From: Actinopolyspora xinjiangensis
Lineage (GTDB): Bacteria > Actinomycetota > Actinomycetes > Mycobacteriales > Pseudonocardiaceae
Assembly (NCBI RefSeq): GCF_900104475.1
Contig: NZ_FNJR01000002.1
Location: forward strand, 372,001 to 436,000
Direction: 5' to 3'
DNA: 64,000 nucleotides
The notes under the pieces were generated by a model. The model ran no database searches, had not been told where the DNA came from, and worked only from the letters and a program-made list of their open reading frames with translations. Made by a program: the position numbers and the translations under genes. Each line of letters starts with the position of its first letter. The first letter of the stretch is position 1. Shown in pieces: positions 18,776 to 27,999 of the stretch.

Positions 18776-20347
18776 ATGGACGCCGCGCCACCGCTGGTGG
18801 AGCTACGGGGGATCACGAAACGGTTCGGTGGCGTGTTGGCCTGTTCGGACGTGAACCTGACCGTGCGGGCCGGTGAGGTGCACGCGCTGCTGGGGGAGAA
18901 CGGCGCGGGCAAATCGACCCTCATGCGGGTGCTGTCCGGCGACGTCACCGACCACTCGGGTGAGATCCGCGTCCGCGGGGAACCGGTCGCGTTCCGCAAA
19001 CCGCTGGACGCCCAGCGTGCCGGGATCGCCATGATCCAGCAGGAGCTGGATCTGGTCCCGGCCCTGTCGGTAGCCGAGAACCTCCACCTCGGACGCGAAC
19101 CACGCACCGCGCGCGGCACTGTGGACCGGCGCCGGATGAACGCCCGGACCCGCGAGCTGCTCCGACACATCGGGGTGGACCTCGATCCGCGCCGTCAGGT
19201 GGGGCTGCTCCGCATCGGGGAGCAGCAGCTCGTGACCGTGGCCCGCGCCCTCGCGCTGCGGGCCAGGGTGCTGATCATGGACGAGCCGACCTCGGCGCTG
19301 TCCGGGACCGAGGTCGACAGGCTGTTCTCCGTGATCTCCGAACTGCGCGGCGCCGGGACCGGAGTCGTCTACATATCGCACCGGATGGACGAGATCGGCG
19401 AGGTGGCCGACCGCGCCACCGTGCTGCGCAACGGCGGTGTGGCCGCCGAGTTCGACGCCCGCAGCGTCACCGCCGAACAGGCGGCCGCCGCCATGGTCGG
19501 CGAGGAGGTCGATACGACGAGCGCGCGGCGGCACCGGCCCCCTGGTGAGGAACTGCTCTCGGTCTCCGGTCTGGGGCTGCGATCGGGGGGATGTGACGAC
19601 GGCAGACGGGAGCCCGCCGGGATCGATCTGTCCGTGCGCGGGGGAGAGGTGGTGGGGCTGTGCGGCCTGCTGGGCTCGGGGCGCACCGAGCTGCTCGAAG
19701 CGCTGTTCGGCAGCGGGCCGAGCGCCCGGTGGTACGGACAGGTGCGGTTGAACGGTCGTGCGTACTGCCCGCGAAGCCCCGGGGAGGCGCTTCGCGCGGG
19801 GGTCGCGTTCGTTCCGGAGGACCGGAGGGGCAGCGGACTGACCCCGGAGCACTCCGTGACCGCCAACACGGTGCTGTCCGTGCTGCCCCGGCTCGGCCCG
19901 CTCGGGCTGGTCTCCCGGCGGAGGGAGCGCTCGGTGGCCCGGCGGAGCTCCCGACGCCTCGGCATCAAACTGGGCTCGATCGCCGATCCGGTGGGCACCT
20001 TGTCCGGTGGCAACCAGCAGAAGGTCGTCTTCGGGCGGATGCTGCTCACCGAGCCCCGGCTGCTGTTGCTGGACGATCCGACCAGGGGGGTGGACATAGC
20101 CGCCAAGGCCGAGCTCTACCGGCTGTTGGACGAGGTGGCCGAACAGGGCATCGGGGTGCTGCTGGCCTCCTCGGAACTGGCCGAGCTCGTCGGCGTGTGC
20201 TCCAGGATCGTGGTTCTGCGGGGCGGTGCGTCCGTGGCCGAGTTCGACGCTTCGCGGACCACCCAGGCCGAACTGCTGACGGCCGCGATGGGAAGTGACC
20301 CCGACCAGCGGGACTCGCCGACCACTTCCGTCGGAGGTGGGAGATGA
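18776..20347 (+). CDS. Ribose/xylose-type ABC importer, duplicated ATP-binding protein
   Basis: 523 aa from the ATG at 18776, which has GAGGGGGG five bases upstream. It carries two ABC modules. The first has Walker A GENGAGKSTLM, a degenerate signature LLRIGEQQLVTVARALAL and Walker B VLIMDEPTSAL. The second has GLLGSGRTELLEALF, signature TLSGGNQQKVVFGRML and LLLDDPTRGVDIAAKAEL. This is the RbsA/MglA/XylG (CUT2) type that energises uptake of monosaccharides. It overlaps the permease gene by four bases. Sugar specificity cannot be read from the ATPase; the neighbourhood suggests a pentose or a furanose sugar. Confidence 0.93.
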   Translation: MDAAPPLVELRGITKRFGGVLACSDVNLTVRAGEVHALLGENGAGKSTLMRVLSGDVTDHSGEIRVRGEPVAFRKPLDAQRAGIAMIQQELDLVPALSVAENLHLGREPRTARGTVDRRRMNARTRELLRHIGVDLDPRRQVGLLRIGEQQLVTVARALALRARVLIMDEPTSALSGTEVDRLFSVISELRGAGTGVVYISHRMDEIGEVADRATVLRNGGVAAEFDARSVTAEQAAAAMVGEEVDTTSARRHRPPGEELLSVSGLGLRSGGCDDGRREPAGIDLSVRGGEVVGLCGLLGSGRTELLEALFGSGPSARWYGQVRLNGRAYCPRSPGEALRAGVAFVPEDRRGSGLTPEHSVTANTVLSVLPRLGPLGLVSRRRERSVARRSSRRLGIKLGSIADPVGTLSGGNQQKVVFGRMLLTEPRLLLLDDPTRGVDIAAKAELYRLLDEVAEQGIGVLLASSELAELVGVCSRIVVLRGGASVAEFDASRTTQAELLTAAMGSDPDQRDSPTTSVGGGR

Positions 20348-21435
20348 GCTCGCGCACCACCGACGACGACCCGGCCGGGGACGGAAGCGCCCCCACGGGC
20401 TCCCCTCCCGCCGGTTCCGCGCCCCCGGCGGGCACCGGTCGAAGCGGTGAGCGGTTCGGCGGCCTGGACACCCTGCTGCGGTTCCAGAGCTTCTTCGGGC
20501 TCGTCCTCGTCTTCCTGGCCTCGGTGGTGTTCTCCCCGCGCGGGGACCACGGTGAGATCATCTTTCTCACCAGCGAGAACCTGTTCAACCTGGTGCGGGC
20601 GATCTCCGAGATAGGGATCATCGCGATCGGGTTGACCTTCGTGATCCTCATCGGCGGGATAGACCTGTCGGTGGGCTCACTGCTCGGGTTGGCCGCGGTG
20701 GGCTCGGCCGTGCTGCTGACCGCCGACGACTACGGGGTGCTCGCCGCGATCGCGGTGGTGCTGCTCGCGGGGCTGGTGTTCGGCCTGCTGCAGGGACTGG
20801 CGGTGGCCCTGCTGCGGGTGCAGGCCTTCATAGTCACGCTCGCCGGGTTGCAGATGGCCAGGGGGCTGGCTCGGCTGTGGTCCGGCGGCGAGACCGTGCC
20901 GATCATCTACGGCTCCGGGCCGGGCGAGGCTCCGCTGGCGTTCTCGCTGCTGGGGGAGCGGACCTTCAACGGGATCGTCCCCGTGCCCGCGCTGATGTTC
21001 GCGGTGCTGGCCGTGGTGGCGGTGGCGTTCCTGCGGGGAAGCGCCTTCTCCCGGCACCTCTACGCCGTCGGGGGGAACGAGAAGGCCGCCAGGTTATCGG
21101 GCGTCCCGGTCAACAGGGTCAAGGTCGTGGCGTTCGGTGTGTGCGGGCTGTGCGCGGCGCTGGCGGGCATCGTGCACGCCGGCCAGCTCAACACCGGCAG
21201 CCCCAACGCCGGGATCTCCTACGAACTGGACGGTATCGCCGCCGTGGTCGTCGGTGGGACAAGCCTCGCGGGCGGCCGCGGGTCCATGGTGGGCACGATC
21301 GCCGGTGCGCTGCTGCTGGGGGTGCTCAACAACATTCTCGCGCTCAACACCGTGGACACCGACCTGCAGCTGATCATCAAGGGGCTCGTGATCGTCGCGG
21401 CCGCCGCGCTGCAACGGCTGCGGCCGAACCGGTAG
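20344..21435 (+). CDS. Ribose-type ABC importer permease
   Basis: 363 aa with eight to ten membrane helices after a polar Pro/Gly-rich N-terminus of about 45 residues. The family landmarks IGLTFVILIGGIDLSVGSLLG and AVGGNEKAARLSGVPVNRVK are present, as is the late motif GIAAVVVGGTSLAGGRGSMVG. It is the RbsC/XylH-type transmembrane subunit of a CUT2 transporter and probably works as a homodimer. It is translationally coupled to the ATPase and followed after 17 bases by the binding-protein gene. Confidence 0.93.
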   Translation: MSSRTTDDDPAGDGSAPTGSPPAGSAPPAGTGRSGERFGGLDTLLRFQSFFGLVLVFLASVVFSPRGDHGEIIFLTSENLFNLVRAISEIGIIAIGLTFVILIGGIDLSVGSLLGLAAVGSAVLLTADDYGVLAAIAVVLLAGLVFGLLQGLAVALLRVQAFIVTLAGLQMARGLARLWSGGETVPIIYGSGPGEAPLAFSLLGERTFNGIVPVPALMFAVLAVVAVAFLRGSAFSRHLYAVGGNEKAARLSGVPVNRVKVVAFGVCGLCAALAGIVHAGQLNTGSPNAGISYELDGIAAVVVGGTSLAGGRGSMVGTIAGALLLGVLNNILALNTVDTDLQLIIKGLVIVAAAALQRLRPNR

Positions 21436-21452
21436 CGGGAGGGGAAGACCGG

Positions 21453-22460
21453 ATGCGATTCCAGGCGAGATCGACGTTGGCGGCGGTTTGTGCCGTCGCG
21501 CTGCTGGGCACCGGCTGCGGAACCACGAGCATCAACGCGGGCTCGGCGGGTGGGCCGGACCCCGAGGAAATCTGCGAGGGACCCACCGAGGACTACACCA
21601 TCGGCGTCAGCCAGGCCAACGTGGCCGAGCCCTACCGGGTGCGGATGAACACCGACATCCGGCGCGCGGCCGCCGAGGTCGAGCAGTTCGACGAGGTGCA
21701 GTTCCTCGACGCCGCGCAGGACAACTCCAGACAGGTCAGTCAGATCCGGACGCTGATCACCAAACAGGTGGACCTGCTGATCGTCAGCCCGAACGAGGCT
21801 GCCCCGCTGACCGGCGTGGTCAGCAGGGCCTACAACAGCGGTATCCCGGTGGTCGTGCTGGACCGTGAGATCAACGGTGATTCCTACAGCACGTTCATCG
21901 GCGCCGACAACGAGAAGATCGGCCGTAAGGCGGGCGAGCATTTCGCCGATCGGCTGCTCCCGGACGGCGGGAAGGTCGTCGAACTGCGCGGCCTGTCGGG
22001 GTCCACGCCCGCCGCCGAACGGGGCAAGGGGTTCCGTGCCGGTATCCGCGGCTCGGGGATCGAGATCATCGCCTCGGCGGACGGACAGTGGCTGCGTGCC
22101 GAGGCACAGTCCAAGATGGACGCGATACTCAAGGCGCATCCCCGCGTCGACGCGGTCTACGGGCACAACGACCCCATGGCCGAGGGGGCTCATCTGGCCG
22201 CCCGGTCGGCGGGCCGGGCCTCCGGGACGGAGTTCGTGGGCATCGACGGACTGCCGATCCCCTCGGGCGGCATCAAGGCCGTACAGCGGGGGAGGCTCTC
22301 GGCGACCTTCGTCTACCCCACCGGTGGCGAGGAGGCGATCACCGCCGCCAAGAAGATGTTGATCGACTGCGAACCGGTCCCCGCCAAGCAGACCCTGCCC
22401 ACTCGGCTCGTCACCCCGGAGAACGCCGCGAAGGTCTACCGGAGGCTGAACTCGCGGTGA
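21453..22460 (+). CDS. Sugar-binding lipoprotein of the ABC importer
   Basis: 335 aa from the ATG at 21453 (GGGAGGGGAAGACCGG upstream). The signal peptide ends in the lipobox LLGTGC, so it is a lipoprotein anchored outside the membrane. The mature domain is periplasmic-binding-protein type 4: YTIGVSQANVAEPYRVRMN, VDLLIVSPNEAAPLTGVV, GIPVVVLDREI and AVYGHNDPMAEGAHLAA. It captures the sugar for the importer encoded just upstream. RbsB, XylF and AraF-like ligands are all possible. Confidence 0.92.
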   Translation: MRFQARSTLAAVCAVALLGTGCGTTSINAGSAGGPDPEEICEGPTEDYTIGVSQANVAEPYRVRMNTDIRRAAAEVEQFDEVQFLDAAQDNSRQVSQIRTLITKQVDLLIVSPNEAAPLTGVVSRAYNSGIPVVVLDREINGDSYSTFIGADNEKIGRKAGEHFADRLLPDGGKVVELRGLSGSTPAAERGKGFRAGIRGSGIEIIASADGQWLRAEAQSKMDAILKAHPRVDAVYGHNDPMAEGAHLAARSAGRASGTEFVGIDGLPIPSGGIKAVQRGRLSATFVYPTGGEEAITAAKKMLIDCEPVPAKQTLPTRLVTPENAAKVYRRLNSR

Positions 22461-23001
22461 CTCGTCGTCGAGCGGGGCGTTGTCGGTTCGGTTCTCCGTC
22501 GCGCCCGGTTGGCGGTGCTTCCCGCGGCCTCGTGAGCGACCAGGCCCGGAATCGGGCAGGCGCTCACGCCACGTCGGGTCTCGCGCGCGGGAGCACCACG
22601 GGAGAACCGGTGAGTGCGGTGGGTGGTTCTGGCCAGGGCAGACAGGATCTTGGCTGGTGAGGCCGGGACGACCCGGGAGAATCACGGTGGTGCCGGTGGC
22701 GTGCCCGGGCGTTTCGGCGCTCATCGCCGAGGACCGGCGTCGGACACCACCTCTGGGTGGGCATCCCGCCCCGGCGAATCGCTACCGGGCACCGCCACCG
22801 GTGGAGGTGCTCCTCCGGGCGACGGGGAAGCCGAAACCGCTTCTGGTCACTGCCTCTCCGACCGGCTGATTCCCCCGGACGAACGACGTGGATATCGGTG
22901 CGAAACCGGCGATCCTAGTACGAAAATCCCCGGGAAGCGGATCGACCCCGGTGCGCCCGCGCGCGTCGTGGTCGCACGTTCCTACCCGGGAGGCGAGCAC
23001 G
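22461..23001. other. Interval between ABC operon and GH172 gene
   Basis: No convincing coding sequence; frames here give low-complexity translations. It probably carries the promoter of the GH172 gene, but I cannot pick out -35/-10 boxes or an operator. Confidence 0.4.
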
Positions 23002-25593
23002 ATGGCGAGGACAGCGGGCACCGCGAGACCCACCGGATCCGCCGCGGGCGGACAGGCTCGTCGTGCTCTCGCGGTGTTCGTGCTGGTCCTCGGTACCGTC
23101 CTCGCCACGACCACGGCCGACGGCTCCCGTGAGCCGGCCAGTGCCGAACCGGGTGGCACCGGCACCGGCGGCGGGGAACGCACGGTGGGCTGGGAAACCT
23201 ACCGGGAACTGGATGAGCTGGGTGCTTCCCGGCGCGGTGGGAACAGTCGGCAGTTCTCCAGCTTCGCCAGGAGCGGGAGCAACGACGACGGTTTCAACGG
23301 GACCTACTCGTGCCTGCGCACCACGCCGGGCGGCTGCGTCGTCGCCGAAGACACCGGAGCCGGTGAGGTGACCTCCGTCTGGTTCACCCGCGACCCCTGG
23401 GGCGATGTCACCGCCACCGGTGACATCCGCGTCGAACTGGACGGTCGGACCGTGCTCGACGCCCCGCTGGCCGACGTCGTCGCCGGCGAACTCGGGGCAC
23501 CGTTCGTCTGGCCCCTGGTCGGCGACGCGCGCGACACCTCGGGTGGGGTGGTGATCAAGGTGCCCATGCCCTACCGGGAGTCCATGCGGATCACGGTGGA
23601 CGAGAATCCGTACTTCTACCACGTCAGCTACCGCTCGTTTGCCGACGCGGACGGGGTCACCACCTTCGACCCGCACGACCCGGCCCGGGACGTGGTCCGG
23701 CGGCTGCGCCGGTTCGGCGTGGCCGACCCCAAACCGGACGCGCCCACCGTCGCGCAACGACGTTCCCGCTTCTCGTTGCGCCCCGGCGAGTCCGCCGCAC
23801 TGGAGCCGATCCAGGGACCGGCGATGATCGGTGAACTGCGGCTCAAACTCCCCGGGGTCACGGCCGCTCCGAGGGTCATCGACGACGGGCGCGCTTTCGG
23901 GGCGGGCGGTTCCAGCTCGTTCGATGCCCGCATCGCACCGGACAACGAGGGGGTCCGGATAACCCGCCGCTACGACGCGAACGTGGGCGGTCAGGTGGCT
24001 CGGCTACTGGTGGACGGCGAGGCCGTCGGGACCTGGCGCAGCGGTGCGGCCAGACCGGGCGAGTGGGGGCGCGAGCGGATCAGGGTTCCCGCCTCGCTCA
24101 CGCGGGGCAGGAGCCGGGTTCGCGTCACCAACGAGTTCCTGGCCGCCGAGGTGGACGTCAACGAGTTCCGCTACGAGGTCCACAGCAGAGTGGACGGCGA
24201 CTGGGTCCGCACCGACGTGCTCGACCTCGGCCCGGCTCACCCCGGTGAGGAGTCGGCGCACGACTACCGCATCGACGACCAGGTGTTCGAGCGCCGCAAG
24301 CTGGTGGCAGACCTGCCGCACGAGCGCGGCACGGTGGAGAGGTCCGACTCGGTGCTGCGCGACACGCGGTTGCGGATCACGTTCGACGGCCGTACCACCG
24401 TCGACGCCCCCGTCGGGGAGTTCTTCGGTTCCGGGCTCGGCGAGTACGACGTGCGCAGGCTGCTGAGCTCGATCGACGCCGGGGACGGCTGGTACACCTC
24501 GTGGTGGCCCATGCCCTTCGGGGAGCGTGCCGAGGTGGAACTGGTCAACGAGGGATCGGTGCCCGTCCGCCGGGCGGTGCTGGAGGTCTCCGCCGTGCCG
24601 TCCGACGGGGTCGGGCCGGGGAGCGGTTCGGACTACTTCCACGCCACGCACCGTCAAGGGCTCACCGAACCCGGTGAGGACTGGAAGTTCCTGTCCACCT
24701 CGGGGAGTGGGACGTTCTACGGCGTGACGCACACCATGCGGGGCAGGATCCCTCCCGGCGTCCCGCGCTCGGCGGAACAGCCGCGTTCGCTGGCATCGCC
24801 CCGGGCCAACCAGCGCAACTACCTGGAGGGCGACGAGCGGTTCTACGTGGACGGTTCAGCCAGCCCCGCCTGGTACGGAACCGGAACGGAGGACTTCTAC
24901 GAGTCGGGCTGGTACTTCCGGGGCGGCACGACCTTCGCCATGCCGTTGGCGGGCAACCCGGCCTACGAGTACGCGGGGGACGGCTGCCGCTACGACTGCA
25001 CCGGCGCCTACCGGCTGCTCCTGTCGGACGCCGTTCCGTTCGACAGCGAGCTGGTCGCCGGTATCGAGCACGGCCCGGCCAACAACGAACCCGCCCACTA
25101 CAGCTCCACGGCCTACTGGTACGGCAGTCCGTTGCCACGGATGCGGAGCACCGACCGGGTCGACCTCGGCGAGCCGTTCAGCAGGGCGGCCCACGACTAC
25201 CACGCGGTCGGTGAATCCCGGCGGGAGCTGACCGCCACCTTCGAGGGAGGGCGGGACGCCGGGCCGTACCGGCACACCACCACTTCCACCACCGGCGAGA
25301 TCGGGTTCCGGGTGAGCGTCGATCCGAACAACTCCGGGGTGCGGCTGCGCAGGCTCTCCGACCAGGCGGCGAGCCATCAGGCGGTGCGCGTGCGGGTCAA
25401 CGGTCGAGAAGTCGGCATCTGGTCGCAGCCGCTGGGCAACCGCAGCCACCGCTGGCTGGAGGACGGTTTCGACATCCCGGCCGAGTTCACGCGAGGGAGG
25501 AGTTCGCTTCGGGTGCGGCTGTCGCCGGTGGAGGGGGCGCCGCCCTGGTCGGCGGTGCGGTACACGGCGTTCTCCTACACGGGCGGGAGGTAG
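23002..25593 (+). CDS. Secreted GH172 (DUF2961) protein with inserted beta-sandwich modules
   Basis: 863 aa from the ATG at 23002, preceded by GGGAGG. A signal peptide spans about residues 1-50 (core LAVFVLVLGTVLATTT). The GH172 sequence is split. An N-terminal part carries RQFSSFARSGSNDDGFN and ENPYFYHVSYRSF. A C-terminal part carries QRNYLEGDERFYVDG, WYGTGTEDFYESGWYF and the SDAVPFDSELVAGIEHGP block. Between and after them lie two related modules sharing a D-N-xGVRxRR ... G-x-W ... FT/LTRGRSxxRV pattern. GH172 enzymes act on alpha-D-arabinofuranosides and alpha-D-fructofuranosides. The product is probably released for the upstream importer. Catalytic acids were not verified. Confidence 0.85.
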   Translation: MARTAGTARPTGSAAGGQARRALAVFVLVLGTVLATTTADGSREPASAEPGGTGTGGGERTVGWETYRELDELGASRRGGNSRQFSSFARSGSNDDGFNGTYSCLRTTPGGCVVAEDTGAGEVTSVWFTRDPWGDVTATGDIRVELDGRTVLDAPLADVVAGELGAPFVWPLVGDARDTSGGVVIKVPMPYRESMRITVDENPYFYHVSYRSFADADGVTTFDPHDPARDVVRRLRRFGVADPKPDAPTVAQRRSRFSLRPGESAALEPIQGPAMIGELRLKLPGVTAAPRVIDDGRAFGAGGSSSFDARIAPDNEGVRITRRYDANVGGQVARLLVDGEAVGTWRSGAARPGEWGRERIRVPASLTRGRSRVRVTNEFLAAEVDVNEFRYEVHSRVDGDWVRTDVLDLGPAHPGEESAHDYRIDDQVFERRKLVADLPHERGTVERSDSVLRDTRLRITFDGRTTVDAPVGEFFGSGLGEYDVRRLLSSIDAGDGWYTSWWPMPFGERAEVELVNEGSVPVRRAVLEVSAVPSDGVGPGSGSDYFHATHRQGLTEPGEDWKFLSTSGSGTFYGVTHTMRGRIPPGVPRSAEQPRSLASPRANQRNYLEGDERFYVDGSASPAWYGTGTEDFYESGWYFRGGTTFAMPLAGNPAYEYAGDGCRYDCTGAYRLLLSDAVPFDSELVAGIEHGPANNEPAHYSSTAYWYGSPLPRMRSTDRVDLGEPFSRAAHDYHAVGESRRELTATFEGGRDAGPYRHTTTSTTGEIGFRVSVDPNNSGVRLRRLSDQAASHQAVRVRVNGREVGIWSQPLGNRSHRWLEDGFDIPAEFTRGRSSLRVRLSPVEGAPPWSAVRYTAFSYTGGR

Positions 25594-25639
25594 CGTCCGT
25601 GGCGCCCACGGGTGGTTCCGCCTCCGGGGCTTCCCCGCC

Positions 25640-26136
25640 GGGGGCTTCCTGACGCGGTCGTGGGGAGCTGCTGCCGCGTTCGACCAGGTGGGCGGACAGG
25701 GTGGTGGTCGCTTCGAGCCGTTCGCCGCCGATGCTCCCCAGCAGCAGTTGCGTTCCCACCGTCCCCGTGTCGTGGACGGGCTGGGCCACCACCGACAGCG
25801 GCGGGTCCAGCGGCTTGGCTCAGGGGCGTCGTCGGAGTTGCACAGCACCATCGAGTACCCTGCGGCGTGGGCCACGTCCTCCACACCGCGCGAGATCGCG
25901 GTGAAGAACGGGTTCTCCACATCGGAGATGATCGGCGCCGGCACCGTGGTTTCCTGTCTTCGCAGGTCGCGGGCCGGGGCCGTTCGGCCGGTAGTCGAGT
26001 TCCGCCGCGGCGGCCACCACACGCGCCACCAGCTCCGAGTCCACCGTGCCCTTGCCGTTCAGCGCTCTCGACACCGTCGCCGTGGACACACCCGCCCGAT
26101 CGGCCAGCTCGTTGATTCCGGCCGAAGTCGCCCCTT
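25640..26136 (-). pseudogene. Decayed LacI-family sugar regulator
   Basis: Pieces of one LacI protein are readable in different frames. The helix-turn-helix AGINELADRAGVSTATVSRALNG is at about 26060-26130, with a stop just upstream and no start codon. The frame then shifts to IISDVENPFFTAISRGVEDV and GYSMVLCNSDDAPEP near 25835-25945. The C-terminal end, MVAQPVHDTGTVGTQLLLGS to LVERGSSSP, is near 25680-25792. About 150 residues of the ligand-binding core are missing. A functional LacI is about 340 aa. It lies inside the sugar locus and probably once repressed it. Confidence 0.8.
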
Positions 26137-26277
26137 CTCACCCGCGAGCCGCATTGACACCAGTCAGGCACGAGAATAACTTTTCGGAAAACGATTACCC
26201 GATTGTTTCGACACGTTCGACAGGCGACAGTGCGCCGCAGCGATTTCCTGCGGGGCGGCCGGAGTTCGGGGGTTTCC

Positions 26278-27690
26278 GTGGCTCGTATCGGTGTGCTCGG
26301 TATTTCGGACGGCCGGGAACACGTGCACGAACGCAATTCGGATTTCATCCGGAAAAAGCAGAATCTTCTCGTGGAATCGCTGCGCGGAGCGGGTCACGAG
26401 GTCGTCGAGGGCGGCGAACCGGTGGCATCCAACACCTCGGCCACCGCGCAGGCGCGACGACTCGCCGCGTCCGGTGTGGACGCCACCGTGCTCTACTACG
26501 CCGTCTGGGCCTTCCCGCACTTCACCATGCTCGCCGCGGACGCGCTGGACACTCCGCTCGTGCTGGCCGCCAGCACCGATCCGACCGAGCCCGGCCTGGT
26601 GGGCATGCTGGCGGCGGGCGGCGCCCTCGACCAGATCGGACGCGGGCACACCCGGACCTGGGGCGCCCCCGACGACCCCGAGCTGCTGGCCGACATCGGC
26701 GCACGGGCCACCGCCGCCGCTGCCGCCTCGGGACTGCGCGGGTGCACCTTCGGCCGCTTCGGCGGCCGCCCCATGGGCATGAACACGGCCGTGGCCAACA
26801 CCGACCAGTGGCAGCGCTCGTTCGGCATCGACGTGGAGGAGATCGACCAGTACGAACTGGTGCTGCGCGCCGAACGCGCCGACACCGGCGAGGTGCGCGA
26901 GGCGCGGGAGTGGTTCGAGCAGTACGCGGCCGAGGTGCGCTACGACGGCGACAAGCTCACCCCGGAACTGCTGGAACGCCAGATCGCCTCCTACCTGGCG
27001 GTGCGCGAGGTCATCGCCGAGCGGGGGCTGGACTTCTCCGGGATCAAGGCGCAACCGGAGCTGACCGAGAACTTCGCGACCATGGACATCACCGAGGCGC
27101 TGCTCAACGACCCATACGACTGGAACGGGCCGAAGCGGCCCCACGTCTGCGCCACCGAGGCCGACATGGACGGCGCGCTGACCATGAAACTGCTCTCCGA
27201 CGTCGCGGGGACTCCGGCGCTGTTCGCCGACGTGCGTCACTACCACCCCGACCGCGACGTGTGGGACCTGTGCAACTCCGGGCAGCACGCCACCTGGTTC
27301 GCCGCGCGCAGCGACGATCCCGCCGTGAACCTCTCCCGCGTGCGGCTGTGCCCCGAGGTGTTCTTCTTCCCGGCGGGCGGTGCTTCGGTGCGGCACATCG
27401 CCGCCCCCGGCGAGATGACACTGGCCAGGCTGACGCGTCGGGACGGTCACTACCGCATGCAACTGGTGCTCGGTGAGTTCCTCGACTTCGACGACACCAC
27501 CACCGAGGAGCTCGTCCGGTGCTCCACCCCGGAGTGGCCGCACGCCTTCGCCCGGCTGGACGTCTCCCCCGATACGTTCCTGTCCCGCTTCGGCGCCAAC
27601 CACATCCACGCGGTGCCGGGTGACCACCGCGCCGAGCTGCGCGCGGTGGCCGAACTGCTCGGTGTGGAGCTGGAGGAGTGGAGCCGGTGA
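26278..27690 (+). CDS. L-fucose/D-arabinose-type isomerase
   Basis: 470 aa from the GTG at 26278. The fold is that of the FucI/AraA ketol-isomerase superfamily: an N-terminal Rossmann-like domain (ARIGVLGISDGREHVHERN), the middle segment FGRFGGRPMGMNTAVANTDQW, and metal-site regions around DFSGIKAQPELTENFATMD and CATEADMDGALTMKLLSD. Family members interconvert L-fucose and L-fuculose, or D-arabinose and D-ribulose, with Mn2+. Given the GH172 gene upstream and an FGGY kinase downstream, D-arabinose to D-ribulose is a coherent assignment, by inference only. It diverges from the lacI remnant. Confidence 0.85.
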   Translation: MARIGVLGISDGREHVHERNSDFIRKKQNLLVESLRGAGHEVVEGGEPVASNTSATAQARRLAASGVDATVLYYAVWAFPHFTMLAADALDTPLVLAASTDPTEPGLVGMLAAGGALDQIGRGHTRTWGAPDDPELLADIGARATAAAAASGLRGCTFGRFGGRPMGMNTAVANTDQWQRSFGIDVEEIDQYELVLRAERADTGEVREAREWFEQYAAEVRYDGDKLTPELLERQIASYLAVREVIAERGLDFSGIKAQPELTENFATMDITEALLNDPYDWNGPKRPHVCATEADMDGALTMKLLSDVAGTPALFADVRHYHPDRDVWDLCNSGQHATWFAARSDDPAVNLSRVRLCPEVFFFPAGGASVRHIAAPGEMTLARLTRRDGHYRMQLVLGEFLDFDDTTTEELVRCSTPEWPHAFARLDVSPDTFLSRFGANHIHAVPGDHRAELRAVAELLGVELEEWSR

Positions 27691-27829
27691 GTTCTCCCGC
27701 TCGGTTCACGTAGCTGGATGAAGTGGCGGGATCTCTCGCCTGCCTCGTGAGCGGGTGCCTCCTGGGACCTCGAGTGGGTACCGACAAGGCTTCGACCGTC
27801 CTCTCGGGAGCGGACGGGAGACTCCGCGG

Positions 27830-27924
27830 CGGTGCCGACCGCAGGAGTGGTGGAGTCCGGGGCGCGGGGGTGGTGGAACTTCGATACCGCGACGTCGAGG
27901 GCGCGGCGATTTCGCGAGAAATCG
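27830..27924. repeat. Dispersed intergenic palindromic element, copy B (left arm and core)
   Basis: It contains GCGGCGGTGCCGACCGCAGG near the start and ends in the hairpin core CGATTTCGCGAGAAATCG at 27907-27924. Both blocks recur in copy C; the core also recurs in copy A. The right arm and the terminal repeat seen in copy C are absent. It lies within the 309-bp gap between the isomerase and kinase genes. Confidence 0.6.
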
Positions 27925-27999
27925 AGGTCGAACACGGACGGGAACCCGGACAGCTTAGGGTCTGCCGTGGTTTCGCGACGGCTGCGGGAAGTGGGAGCG

